NCBI RefSeq assembly: GCF_900090225.1
Contig: NZ_FMHY01000002.1
Location: 6,138,001 to 6,202,000 of the forward strand
Length of the DNA stretch: 64,000 nt
Direction: 5' to 3'
Source: Micromonospora eburnea
GTDB taxonomy: Bacteria > Actinomycetota > Actinomycetes > Mycobacteriales > Micromonosporaceae
The notes under the pieces are model-generated. The model saw only the letters and a program-made list of their open reading frames with translations. It was not told where the DNA came from and made no database searches. The position numbers and the translations under genes were made by a program. This document shows, piece by piece, positions 55,159 to 63,555 of the stretch (within the stretch, counting starts at the first letter, position 1; every line of letters starts with the position of its first letter).

Positions 55159-55869
55159 TCAAAACAGCGTCATTTCCGAGGCTGTTTCACCTCTGGTCCG
55201 AGGCACCCGGGCGGTCAGCCCCGGTCCGTCGTTGCGGACGTCGCCGACCGCCGGGGAAACCGGCCGGATCTCCAGCCCGGCGAGCCACTCCGGAGCGGGC
55301 GGGGCAAGAAGCGCGGCGGGCTCGTCGGCCGGGCCGAGCCAGGCCGCCCACCGCTCCCGGGGCAGCAGCAACGGCATCCGGTCGTGCACCTCGGCCAGTT
55401 CGCCGACCGCCGCGGTGGTCAGCACGCTGAAGGTGAGCAGGGCTGCGCCCGCCGGCTCCCAGACCGACCAGATGCCGGCGAAGGCCAGCACCGAGCCGTC
55501 CACCGGAGTCATGTAGTACGGCTGTCGCCGGCCGTCCGGCTCGCGGACCCACTCGTACCAGCCGTCGGCGGGGACCAGGCAGCGCCGGCGGGCGAAGGAG
55601 GGGGCGTACGCCCGACTGGTGGCAACGGTCTCCGCCCGGGCGTTGATCATGCGGGCGGCCCCGGCCGCGCTACGCGACCAGTGCGGCACCAGCCCCCAGC
55701 GGCCGACGGAGAGCAGCCGGTGCCCCTCCGGGGCCAGCCGGACCAGTGGCACCGGGTCGGTCGGGGCGACGTTGAAGTCCGGGCCGACCGCCCCGCCGGT
55801 CTCGTCGGACGACTCGAACAGCGCGCTCAGGTCGCCCGCGCTCCGGGTCGTCGCGTACCTCCCGCACAT
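55159..55869 (-). CDS. SRAP (HMCES/YedK) DNA-protein crosslink protein
   Basis: A 236-residue SOS-response-associated peptidase family protein. Cys2 after Met (MCGRYATT) forms a thiazolidine crosslink with abasic sites in single-stranded DNA. Other conserved residues are the Asn and Glu in INARAE near residue 77 and the His in VHDRMP near 162. It shields abasic sites during replication. Start ATG at 55869 is fixed by the catalytic Cys2. It is divergent from aroA with a 95-base gap. Confidence 0.94.
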   Translation of the reverse strand: MCGRYATTRSAGDLSALFESSDETGGAVGPDFNVAPTDPVPLVRLAPEGHRLLSVGRWGLVPHWSRSAAGAARMINARAETVATSRAYAPSFARRRCLVPADGWYEWVREPDGRRQPYYMTPVDGSVLAFAGIWSVWEPAGAALLTFSVLTTAAVGELAEVHDRMPLLLPRERWAAWLGPADEPAALLAPPAPEWLAGLEIRPVSPAVGDVRNDGPGLTARVPRTRGETASEMTLF

Positions 55870-55964
55870 GCGCACACGCTAACCCGCCGCGGACGTTCCG
55901 GCTGTCCCGCCAACCGGGAGCAGGCGCGACGGGTGGCTCCGCCGGCCTGGCGAGTTGGCAGAAT

Positions 55965-57272
55965 GTGAGCGTGGGGAATCTGACCGCAACGCGACCGCCG
56001 CAGCCGTGGACCGCGCCGACCGCCACCGACCCGGTCGCCGCCACGCTGCGCCTGCCCGGGTCCAAGTCGATGACCGCCCGGGCCCTGGTGCTCGCCGCGC
56101 TGGCCGGCGGCCCGTCGACGCTCGACCGGCCGCTGCGTGCTCGGGACACCGAGCTGATGGCCGGCGGGCTGCGCGGGATGGGCGCGCACATGTCGATCTC
56201 CGACGACGACCGGTGGCTGGTCCGGCCGCACCGGCTGGTCGGCCCCGCCCACGTCGACGTCGGCCTGGCCGGCACGGTGATGCGCTTCCTGCCGCCGGTC
56301 GCCGGCCTCGCCGAGGGCCGGGTCACCTTCGACGGCGACCCGCAGGCCCGGGTCCGCCCGATCGGCCCGCTGGTCGGGGCGTTGCGCTCCCTCGGCGTAC
56401 GGATCGACAGCCCGGCGACCGGCAGCCTGCCGTTGGCGGTCCTCGGCACCGGCCGGGTCAGCGGCGGCGAGGTGGTCGTCGACGCCTCCGCCTCCAGCCA
56501 GCTCGTCTCCGGGCTGCTGCTGGCCGCGCCCCGCTTCGACCGGGGCCTGGTGGTCCGGCACGAGGGGCCGCCGGTGCCCTCCGCCCCGCACCTGCGGATG
56601 ACCGTGCAGATGCTCCGGGCCGCGGGGGCCGCGGTCGACGACGCCACGCCCGACGTGTGGGCGGTCGAGCCCGGCCCGCTGACCGGGCGGGCCTGGGCGA
56701 TCGAGCCCGACCTCTCCGGCGCGGTGCCGTTCTTCGCCGCCGCGCTGGTCACCGGCGGCGAGGTGACCCTCCAGGGCTGGCCACGCAGCAGCATGCAGCC
56801 GGTCGAGCAGCTCCGCGCGCTGCTGACCCGGATGGGTGGCGAGGTGACGCTGACCACCGCCGGGCTGACCGTCCGGGGCACCGGCAGCGTGCACGGGCTG
56901 ACCGCCGACCTCTCCGACGTCAGCGAGCTGACCCCGGTGCTGACCGCGCTGGCGATGCTCGCCGACTCGCCGTCCCGGCTGACCGGCGTCGGGCACATCC
57001 GCGGGCACGAGACCGACCGGATCGCCGCGCTGGCCACGGAGTTCGCCGCGCTCGGCGCGGACATCACCGAGTTCGCCGACGGGCTGGAGATCCGCCCACG
57101 CCCGCTGCGCGGCGGGACCTTCCGGACGTACGCCGACCACCGGATGGCACACGCCGCGGCGGTGGCCGGGCTGGCCGTTCCCGGCGTCGAGGTGGACGAT
57201 GTGGCGTGCACCTCGAAGACCATGCCGGAGTTCCCGGCACTATGGTCGGGGATGGTGACCGGCAAGAGCTGA
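55965..57272 (+). CDS. aroA: 3-phosphoshikimate 1-carboxyvinyltransferase (EPSP synthase)
   Basis: A 435-residue EPSP synthase of the shikimate pathway, joining shikimate 3-phosphate and phosphoenolpyruvate. Marks are LPGSKSMTARALVLAALA near residue 29, DVGLAGTVMRFLPP near 99, a DSVLLLLA-equivalent DLSDVSELTPVLTALA near 321, and RGHETDRIAALA near 345. Start is GTG at 55965. It overlaps or closely precedes rsgA. The aroA-rsgA pair is also adjacent in M. tuberculosis (Rv3227-Rv3228). Confidence 0.97.
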   Translation: MSVGNLTATRPPQPWTAPTATDPVAATLRLPGSKSMTARALVLAALAGGPSTLDRPLRARDTELMAGGLRGMGAHMSISDDDRWLVRPHRLVGPAHVDVGLAGTVMRFLPPVAGLAEGRVTFDGDPQARVRPIGPLVGALRSLGVRIDSPATGSLPLAVLGTGRVSGGEVVVDASASSQLVSGLLLAAPRFDRGLVVRHEGPPVPSAPHLRMTVQMLRAAGAAVDDATPDVWAVEPGPLTGRAWAIEPDLSGAVPFFAAALVTGGEVTLQGWPRSSMQPVEQLRALLTRMGGEVTLTTAGLTVRGTGSVHGLTADLSDVSELTPVLTALAMLADSPSRLTGVGHIRGHETDRIAALATEFAALGADITEFADGLEIRPRPLRGGTFRTYADHRMAHAAAVAGLAVPGVEVDDVACTSKTMPEFPALWSGMVTGKS

Positions 57273-58384
57273 CGCGACGGGGGGACGTCCTGGCGACCAG
57301 GCGACGGGAGTACGACGAGGACGATGTCCGGGTCCGACCCGGGAAGTCGTCGCGCCCGCGTACGCGCACCCGACCCCGGCACGAGAACGCGGTCGACGGG
57401 TTCGTGATCGCCGTCGACCGGGGCCGCTACACGTGTGTGCTCCCCGACGCCGGGCCCGACGCCCCGACCGTCACCGCGATGCGCGCCCGTGAGCTGGGTC
57501 GCAAGTCGGTGGTGGTGGGCGACCGGGTCGGGCTGGTCGGCGACACCTCGGGCGCGCCGGGCGCGCTGGCCCGGATCGTCCGGATCGCCGAGCGCACCTC
57601 CGTGTTGCGGCGTACCGCCGAGGACGACGCGACCACCGCCGAGGGGCGGCTGGAACGGGTCGTCGTCGCCAACGCCGACCAGTTGGTGATCGTCAGCGCG
57701 CTGGCCGACCCGCCGCCGCGCACCGGGTTCATCGACCGCTGCCTGGTCGCCGCGTACGACGCCGACATCGAGCCGCTGCTCTGCCTGACCAAGGCCGACC
57801 TGGCCGGCCCGGAGGCGGTCCTCGACTACTACACCGAGTTGGAGCTGCCGTACGTGCTGATCCGCCCGGACTCCGCGCTGGACGCGCTGCGCGCGCTGCT
57901 CGCCGGGCGGGTCTCGGTGCTGGTCGGGCACTCCGGGGTGGGCAAGTCGACGCTGGTCAACCGCCTCGTCCCGGAGGCCGACCGGGCGGTCGGCACGGTC
58001 AGCGCGATCGGCCGGGGGCGGCACACCTCGACCAGCGCGGTGGCGCTGCTGCTGCCCCCGCTGCCGGATCCCGGCGCCTCTGACGCCGGCGATCCGGGCT
58101 GGATCATCGACACCCCCGGGGTACGCAGCTTCGGGCTGGCCCACGTCTCGGCGGAGAGCCTGCTGCACGGCTTCCCCGATCTCGTGGAAGCCACGGTCGA
58201 CTGCCCGGCGAACTGCCAGCACACCGCCGACGAGGCGGACTGCGCGCTGGACGCCTGGGTGGCCGCCGGCAAGGCCGACCCGCGCCGGCTGGCGTCGTAC
58301 CGCCGGCTGCTGGCCTCCCGGTCCGGCGAGGGCGACCCACGGGAGCCCGAGCGGAACCCCGGCGACCCGCTCGCCGGTTCCTGA
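57242..58384 (+). CDS. rsgA: Ribosome small subunit-dependent GTPase A
   Basis: A circularly permuted GTPase that matures the 30S subunit. An OB-fold N-domain is followed by the GTPase motifs TKAD (G4), GHSGVGKST (G1) and DTPGVRSFG (G3), then the zinc knuckle CPANCQH near the C-terminus. The start is unclear. ATG at 57242 overlaps aroA by 31 bases and gives 380 residues. A CTG at 57290 with GGGGGG five bases upstream would give the family-like start ATRRREYDEDD. An OB-fold entry near residue 40 suits both. Confidence 0.93.
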   Translation: MVGDGDRQELTRRGDVLATRRREYDEDDVRVRPGKSSRPRTRTRPRHENAVDGFVIAVDRGRYTCVLPDAGPDAPTVTAMRARELGRKSVVVGDRVGLVGDTSGAPGALARIVRIAERTSVLRRTAEDDATTAEGRLERVVVANADQLVIVSALADPPPRTGFIDRCLVAAYDADIEPLLCLTKADLAGPEAVLDYYTELELPYVLIRPDSALDALRALLAGRVSVLVGHSGVGKSTLVNRLVPEADRAVGTVSAIGRGRHTSTSAVALLLPPLPDPGASDAGDPGWIIDTPGVRSFGLAHVSAESLLHGFPDLVEATVDCPANCQHTADEADCALDAWVAAGKADPRRLASYRRLLASRSGEGDPREPERNPGDPLAGS

Positions 58385-58509
58385 CCGCCGGGACCCGGGA
58401 CCCGCTCACCGGCCGACGCGGCCCCGACGGCCGGCGCGCCGGTTCCTGGCCGGCGGGACCCCGGCGGCCCCACCGTCGCGGCGGTCCGGGCGTCGCTACC
58501 GTGTCCAGC

Positions 58510-59328
58510 ATGACCGGGTACGCCGACGACCTCGCCCTCGCCCACCTGCTCGCCGATGCCGCCGACGCCGTCTCGACGGCCCGGTTCCGCGCCCTCGACC
58601 TGCGGGTCGAGGCCAAGCCCGACCTGACCCCGGTCTCCGACGCGGACACCGCCGTGGAGCGGGCGATCCGTGCGCTGCTGGCCGAGCACCGGCCGGGCGA
58701 CGGTCTGCTCGGTGAGGAGTACGGGGAGCAGCCCGCGACCGGCCCGGGCGGGCGACGCTGGGTGATCGACCCGATCGACGGCACGAAGAACTTCGTCCGG
58801 GGCGTACCGGTCTGGGGCACCCTGATCGCCCTGCTGGAGGCCGACCGTCCGGTGCTCGGCCTGGTCTCCGCCCCGGCGCTCGGCCGACGGTGGTGGGCCG
58901 CCCAGGGCGCGGGCGCGTACGCCGGCCCCGACCTGGCCTCCGGCGCGCCGATCCGGGTGTCCGGCGTCACGGAGCTGGCCGACGCGAGCTTCTGCTACTC
59001 CTCGCTGACCGGCTGGGAGGAGGCGGGCCGGCTGGACGCCGTACTCCAGATCATGCGCGACACCTGGCGCAGCCGGGCGTACGGCGACTTCTACGGCTAC
59101 ATGCTGCTGGCCGAGGGGGCGCTGGACGTGATGGTGGAGCCGGAGCTGTCGCTCTGGGACATCGCCGCCCTGGTCCCGATCGTCACCGAGGCGGGCGGCG
59201 CCTTCACCGACCTGGCCGGTCGACCGGCCCCGGCCGGGACCAGCTCCGACGAGATCAGCGCGATCGCCACCAACGGGCCGCTGCACGAGGACATTCTGGC
59301 CCGGCTCGGCCGACCAGCCGAGCGCTGA
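58510..59328 (+). CDS. hisN: Histidinol-phosphatase, inositol monophosphatase family
   Basis: A 272-residue FIG/IMPase-fold phosphatase. Metal-binding residues lie in GEEYGE (near residue 73), WVIDPIDGTKNFVRG (near 85) and EPELSLWDIAAL (near 212). It resembles the actinobacterial HisN that removes phosphate from histidinol phosphate in histidine synthesis; an inositol phosphate role cannot be excluded. ATG at 58510 is chosen; an in-frame GTG three codons upstream is possible. It stands 28 bases before the transporter gene. Confidence 0.88.
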   Translation: MTGYADDLALAHLLADAADAVSTARFRALDLRVEAKPDLTPVSDADTAVERAIRALLAEHRPGDGLLGEEYGEQPATGPGGRRWVIDPIDGTKNFVRGVPVWGTLIALLEADRPVLGLVSAPALGRRWWAAQGAGAYAGPDLASGAPIRVSGVTELADASFCYSSLTGWEEAGRLDAVLQIMRDTWRSRAYGDFYGYMLLAEGALDVMVEPELSLWDIAALVPIVTEAGGAFTDLAGRPAPAGTSSDEISAIATNGPLHEDILARLGRPAER

Positions 59329-59356
59329 CCCGCGGGCCGTCCTCTATCCTCGCCAG

Positions 59357-60256
59357 GTGGTGTCCTCCGGTTGGTGCTTCCTGGCGGCAATGATCGTCGC
59401 GTACGGCTTCGCCAACCTGCTCCAGTCGGTGGCCGCGGCACGGACCACCCTGCACCACACCTTCGATCCCGGGCTGCTGCTCCGGCTGGCCAGCCACCGG
59501 ACCTACCTGGTCGGCCTGCTGTGCCAGGTCACCGGCTTCGTCTTCGCCTTCCTGGCCCGCCGCGACCTGCCGCTGTTCCTGGTCCAGGCCAGCGTGGCGG
59601 CCGGGCTCGGGGTGACCGCCGTGCTCGGCGTGCTGGTGCTCAAGTGGCGGCTTCCGGTCGCCGAGGTCCTGCTGCTCGTACTGCTCTTCGGCGGGATCAC
59701 CGCGCTGGTGCTCGCCGCCCAGCCCGCACCGTCCCGGCAGCTCGGCGCGGCGGGGCTGGCCGGTCTCGCGGTGGCGCTCGTCGTGATCGCCGTGGTCGGC
59801 TTCTTCACCGCCCGGCTGCGCGGCGCGCCCGGCTCGGTGGCGCTCGGCTCGCTGGCCGGCATGGCGTTCTCCGCCGCGGCGGTGGCCGCCCGTCCGCTCG
59901 CCTCGGCCGACTCGGCGGAGGCGTTCGTCCGTGACCCGCTGCTCTACCTGCTGATCGCCCACTCGGTGGTCGGGCAACTGCTGCTCGGCCTGGCCATGCA
60001 GCGCGGCTCCACCACGGCGGCGGTGGCCGCGATGGACGCCGCCGGGGCGGTCCCCGCGGCGATCATCGGCCTGCTGCTGCTCAACGACCGGATCTGGCCC
60101 GGGCGGGAGTGGCTGGCCGGCGTCGGTTTCCTGGCCACGCTGGTCGCGGTGGTCGGCCTGACCCGGTACGCCGAGCCGCAGCACCACCACGCGGTCGCCC
60201 GGGGGCGGGAACGGCCGATGGTCGTCGCCGGCACGGCCGCCCGGCCCCGCCGCTGA
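59357..60256 (+). CDS. DMT/EamA-like transporter
   Basis: A 299-residue membrane protein with ten likely helices in two five-helix halves, the drug/metabolite transporter layout. The first half opens FLAAMIVAYGFANLLQ. Helix ends such as AAVAAMDAAGAVPAAIIGLLLLNDRI near residue 220 resemble the EamA second repeat. The C-terminus is basic and His/Arg-rich. Substrate is unknown. Start is GTG at 59357, close behind hisN, which may indicate co-transcription. Confidence 0.78.
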   Translation: MVSSGWCFLAAMIVAYGFANLLQSVAAARTTLHHTFDPGLLLRLASHRTYLVGLLCQVTGFVFAFLARRDLPLFLVQASVAAGLGVTAVLGVLVLKWRLPVAEVLLLVLLFGGITALVLAAQPAPSRQLGAAGLAGLAVALVVIAVVGFFTARLRGAPGSVALGSLAGMAFSAAAVAARPLASADSAEAFVRDPLLYLLIAHSVVGQLLLGLAMQRGSTTAAVAAMDAAGAVPAAIIGLLLLNDRIWPGREWLAGVGFLATLVAVVGLTRYAEPQHHHAVARGRERPMVVAGTAARPRR

Positions 60257-60284
60257 CCTCCGCCCCCCGACCCGACCCGCCCGA

Positions 60285-61481
60285 TCAGGCCGCCTCGACC
60301 GGCTTGCGCAGGCTGACCACCCGCTCGTAGAGCCGTTCCAGGGCGCCGGCCGTCCGTTCCCAGGTGTAGCTGCACCGCACCCGGTCCACCGCCGCGTGCC
60401 CGTACGCGAACCGCCCGGCGTTGTCGGTCAGCAGCCGGCGCAGGGTCATCCCGAGGGCACGGATGTCCCCGGGCGGCACGAGCTTCCCGGTCACCTCGTC
60501 GACCACCGCGTCGGCGAGCCCGCCCATCGCGTAGCCGACCACCGGCACCCCGCAGGCCATGGCCTCCAGCGACACCCGCCCGGCCGAAGAGTAGTGCGGC
60601 GTGCAGACAACCACGTCGGCGGAGCGGTACCAGGTCGCCATCTGGTCGTGCGGGACCGCCCCGACCAGCGTCACCTGGTCGGCCACCCCGGTCCGTTCGG
60701 CCAGCTCACGCAGCCGGCGCGCCTCGGCGTGGTCGGCGAGCCGCGCGGCCGGCGGACCACCGGCGATGATCAGCTCGGCGTCGCCGACCAGCCGCATCGC
60801 CCGGATCACGTCCTCCTGGCCGTGCCGGGGCGAGAGCCCGCCGACGGAGAGGATGCGGGCCCGCTGATCCCGGGGCGCCGCCTCGCCGTCCGGATGGAAC
60901 TGCACGGTGTCGACCCCGGTCGGCACCATCGCCACCGCGGTGCGCTGGAGCCCCATCCGGGTCAGCTCGTCGACCTCGTCGTTGCACTGGGCGACCGCGA
61001 TGTCCACCGCCCGGGTCAGCGCCCGTTCCAACGGGATCCGCTCCCCCGGCCCGTCGTACCGCTGGCCGAGGTGGCGGAGCTGCTCGACGCCGATCGAGTG
61101 GAAGGTCTGCACGACCGGGATGTCCGTCTCGCGTACGGCGTTGGCGGCGGCCAGGCCGCCGACCCAGTAGTGCCCGTGCACCACCTCCGGCGTCCAGTCC
61201 CCGGACCACCGCTGCGCGAGCCAACGGCCGAACTCGGCCACGTAGGGGACCAGCTCGGCGGTGGCCAGCGGGACGGGCGGACCGACCGGCGCCCGCTCCA
61301 ACCGGTAGCCGTTCAGCTCGACCGACTCGGGCTGGCCCGGGTCGTCGCGGCGCTCGTGGACCCGGATGTCGTGACCTCGTGCGGCGAGTTCGGCCGCCAC
61401 CCGCGCGACGTGCTGGTAGGTGCCGACGGTGGAACCTTCGACGGACGGGCCGGCGTGCGCGCACACGAGGCCGACGCGCAT
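60285..61481 (-). CDS. GT4-type glycosyltransferase
   Basis: A 398-residue GT-B enzyme. The N-terminus reads MRVGLVCAHAGPSVEGSTVGTYQHV with the sugar-acceptor glycine loop. The donor domain has LSVGGLSPRHGQEDVIRAM near residue 214 and an EX7E-like stretch around RVSLEAMACGVPVVGY near 308, in which the first Glu is not conserved (TPHYSSAGRVSLE). It may still be active, as some GT4 enzymes vary there. The product is unknown. It is convergent with the transporter gene (28-base gap). Confidence 0.85.
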   Translation of the reverse strand: MRVGLVCAHAGPSVEGSTVGTYQHVARVAAELAARGHDIRVHERRDDPGQPESVELNGYRLERAPVGPPVPLATAELVPYVAEFGRWLAQRWSGDWTPEVVHGHYWVGGLAAANAVRETDIPVVQTFHSIGVEQLRHLGQRYDGPGERIPLERALTRAVDIAVAQCNDEVDELTRMGLQRTAVAMVPTGVDTVQFHPDGEAAPRDQRARILSVGGLSPRHGQEDVIRAMRLVGDAELIIAGGPPAARLADHAEARRLRELAERTGVADQVTLVGAVPHDQMATWYRSADVVVCTPHYSSAGRVSLEAMACGVPVVGYAMGGLADAVVDEVTGKLVPPGDIRALGMTLRRLLTDNAGRFAYGHAAVDRVRCSYTWERTAGALERLYERVVSLRKPVEAA

Positions 61482-61622
61482 GGTGCACCTCCACGCGTTT
61501 CTTCCAGCGGTGGGTCCTCCGGTCAGAGGGTCCCATTAACCCGGCCCCGGTGCGCCCAAACCTGACAGATCAGGAGCGACCCCGGCCGCATGACCGGCCC
61601 GGGGTGGGGGTACCGCCGAGGA

Positions 61623-62618
61623 ATGCCTCTCACCCGCAGCCTCGACGACGCCACGGTCGTGATCACCGGCGCCTCCAGCGGCATCGGGACGGCCACCGCG
61701 TACGCGCTCGCCCGACGGGGCGCCGACGTGGTGCTGGCGGCCCACACCGAGGCGGTGCTGCGCCAGGTCGCCGCGCGCTGCCGGAGGCTGGGCGGTCGGG
61801 CACTGGTCGTACCCACCGACGTGACCGACCCGGAGGCGGTGGAGCGGCTCGCGGCTCGGGCGGTGGCGGAGTTCGGCCGGATCGATGCCTGGATCAACAA
61901 CGCCACGGTGAGCGCGGTGGGGCTTTTCGACGAGATCCCGGCGACCGAGTTCCGCCGGGTGGTGGAGGTGAACCTGCTCGGCACGGTGTACGGGACGAAG
62001 GCGGCGCTGCGCTGGCTCGACGCCGCTGGCGGCGGGGTGCTGGTCAACAACGCCTCCGTGCTGGCCGAGGTGGCCATGCCCTACCAGTCGGCGTACAACG
62101 CGGCCCGGCACGGCATCCGAGGGCTGAACGACACGGTCCGGCAGGAGTTGCGCGTCACCGGCCGGAACCACATCTCCCTCTGCACCGTGTTGCCGGCGGC
62201 CGTCGACACCCCGTTCTTCCGGCGCGCCGCCAACCGCACCGGCCGGGAGCTGGCCCCGCCCCCGCCGGTCCACCCGCCGGAGGTGGTGGCCGAGACGATC
62301 GTCCGGCTGCTGCGCCGGCCCCGTCGGGAGGCGTACGCGGGCGGCCGGGCCCGGCTGCTCGGACTTCAGTGGCGGCTGGCCCCGGCGCTGGTCGAGCGGG
62401 TGGCCGGCTGGTTCACCGCCCGCACCCGGTTCGGCCCCGGCGTACGGCTGGACACCGCCGGCAACCTGTTGCCGCCCGACGCGACGGCGGGGCCGGCCGG
62501 CGGCTGGCCCGGCCGGCACCGGCAACTGGTCCGGCTGACAGCGTTCGGGTTGGCCGCGGCGGGCACCGCGGTGGGCACCGCGGCCGCGCTCAGCCGACGA
62601 TCGCGGGCCGGCCGCTGA
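61623..62618 (+). CDS. SDR-family oxidoreductase with Lys-to-Arg change
   Basis: A 331-residue classical-type short-chain dehydrogenase. The cofactor loop TGASSGIG is at 15-22, NNATV near 98, Ser145 and Tyr158 in place. The usual YxxxK lysine is Arg162 (SAYNAARHG), so catalysis may be weakened or changed. A C-terminal extension (from about residue 240) ends in a hydrophobic helix and basic tail, suggesting membrane attachment. ATG at 61623 is preferred to an ATG eleven codons upstream. Its stop overlaps a possible start of the next gene (TGATG). Confidence 0.86.
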   Translation: MPLTRSLDDATVVITGASSGIGTATAYALARRGADVVLAAHTEAVLRQVAARCRRLGGRALVVPTDVTDPEAVERLAARAVAEFGRIDAWINNATVSAVGLFDEIPATEFRRVVEVNLLGTVYGTKAALRWLDAAGGGVLVNNASVLAEVAMPYQSAYNAARHGIRGLNDTVRQELRVTGRNHISLCTVLPAAVDTPFFRRAANRTGRELAPPPPVHPPEVVAETIVRLLRRPRREAYAGGRARLLGLQWRLAPALVERVAGWFTARTRFGPGVRLDTAGNLLPPDATAGPAGGWPGRHRQLVRLTAFGLAAAGTAVGTAAALSRRSRAGR

Positions 62619-62677
62619 TGCGACGCGCCGACCGGCCGGATACGCCGCCCGGACCGGGCGGGCACGAAGGGTCGATC

Positions 62678-63445
62678 ATGTACACGTACAAGGACCGGCG
62701 TCGCCCGGTGGTGACGGACGGGTCGCCCCGGGTCGTCAGGCTGACCGGCGTGCTCGATCGGGCCGGCGTCGACAGGGTCCGCGACGCGCTCCTCGCCCGG
62801 CTGTGGCAGCGGCCCGGTCCGGTGATCGTCGACCTCTCCGCGCTTCGGGCCGCCGGCCCCGAGGTCCGGGCCGTCGTGGACGACGTGCACCGGGCGGTGG
62901 CGGACTGGCCCGCCGCCGGACTGCTGGTGATCGACCCATCCGGCGCGGTCGGCCCGGACGGCCCGGTCCACCCGTCCGATTCCGCCGGCCCTGGCGCCCC
63001 GGTCCACCCGTCCCTGGACCGGGCGCTGGCCGCGCTGGCCAACGCGCCGGCGGCTGTGCTGGCCGCCGATCTGCCGCCCGTGGTGACCGCGGCCCAACAG
63101 GCACGGGCACTCGTCACCGACGGCTGCGGCCGGTGGGGCGTGCCGGCGCTGGTCGATCCGGCCCGCATCGCGGTCACCGAGCTGGTGAACAACGCGGTCG
63201 CGCACGCCGGGACGTCGATGACCGTCCGGGTGGCCCCGCGGGGAAGTAGCCTGCACCTGGCCGTCCGCGACCGGTGCGCCCGACCGCCCGCGTACGCCGG
63301 GCTGGACCCGTTCACCTCGGTCGGCGGGCGCGGGCTGCTGCTCGTCGACACCGTCGCCCGGCGTTGGGGCAGCACGCCGCTGCCCGACGGCAAGGTCGTC
63401 TGGTGCGTGCTGCACGCCGAGGACGAGACCGCCCGCCTCGGTTGA
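62678..63445 (+). CDS. STAS plus HATPase protein, anti-sigma/regulator-like
   Basis: A 255-residue protein in two parts. Residues 15-90 resemble a STAS (anti-sigma antagonist) domain (VVRLTGVLDRAGVDRV, VIVDLSAL). After a Pro/Ser/Gly linker, residues 160-255 form an RsbW-like GHKL ATPase (VTELVNNAVAHAG N box, GGRGLLLVD G box). Such pairs of domains regulate sigma factors or phosphatases. The start may be ATG at 62678 (MYTYKDRR) or ATG at 62618, which overlaps the SDR stop; the former has a better ribosome site. Confidence 0.72.
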   Translation: MYTYKDRRRPVVTDGSPRVVRLTGVLDRAGVDRVRDALLARLWQRPGPVIVDLSALRAAGPEVRAVVDDVHRAVADWPAAGLLVIDPSGAVGPDGPVHPSDSAGPGAPVHPSLDRALAALANAPAAVLAADLPPVVTAAQQARALVTDGCGRWGVPALVDPARIAVTELVNNAVAHAGTSMTVRVAPRGSSLHLAVRDRCARPPAYAGLDPFTSVGGRGLLLVDTVARRWGSTPLPDGKVVWCVLHAEDETARLG

Positions 63446-63555
63446 CCGCGGTCGGGGCGTCAACCTCGTCAGATCTGGCCGGTTTCCGACCGTTCATCCC
63501 GATCCACCCCGCCGGACCCGGTTAGCCCGGTCAGCTCGGTGGGTAGTGACCGGTC

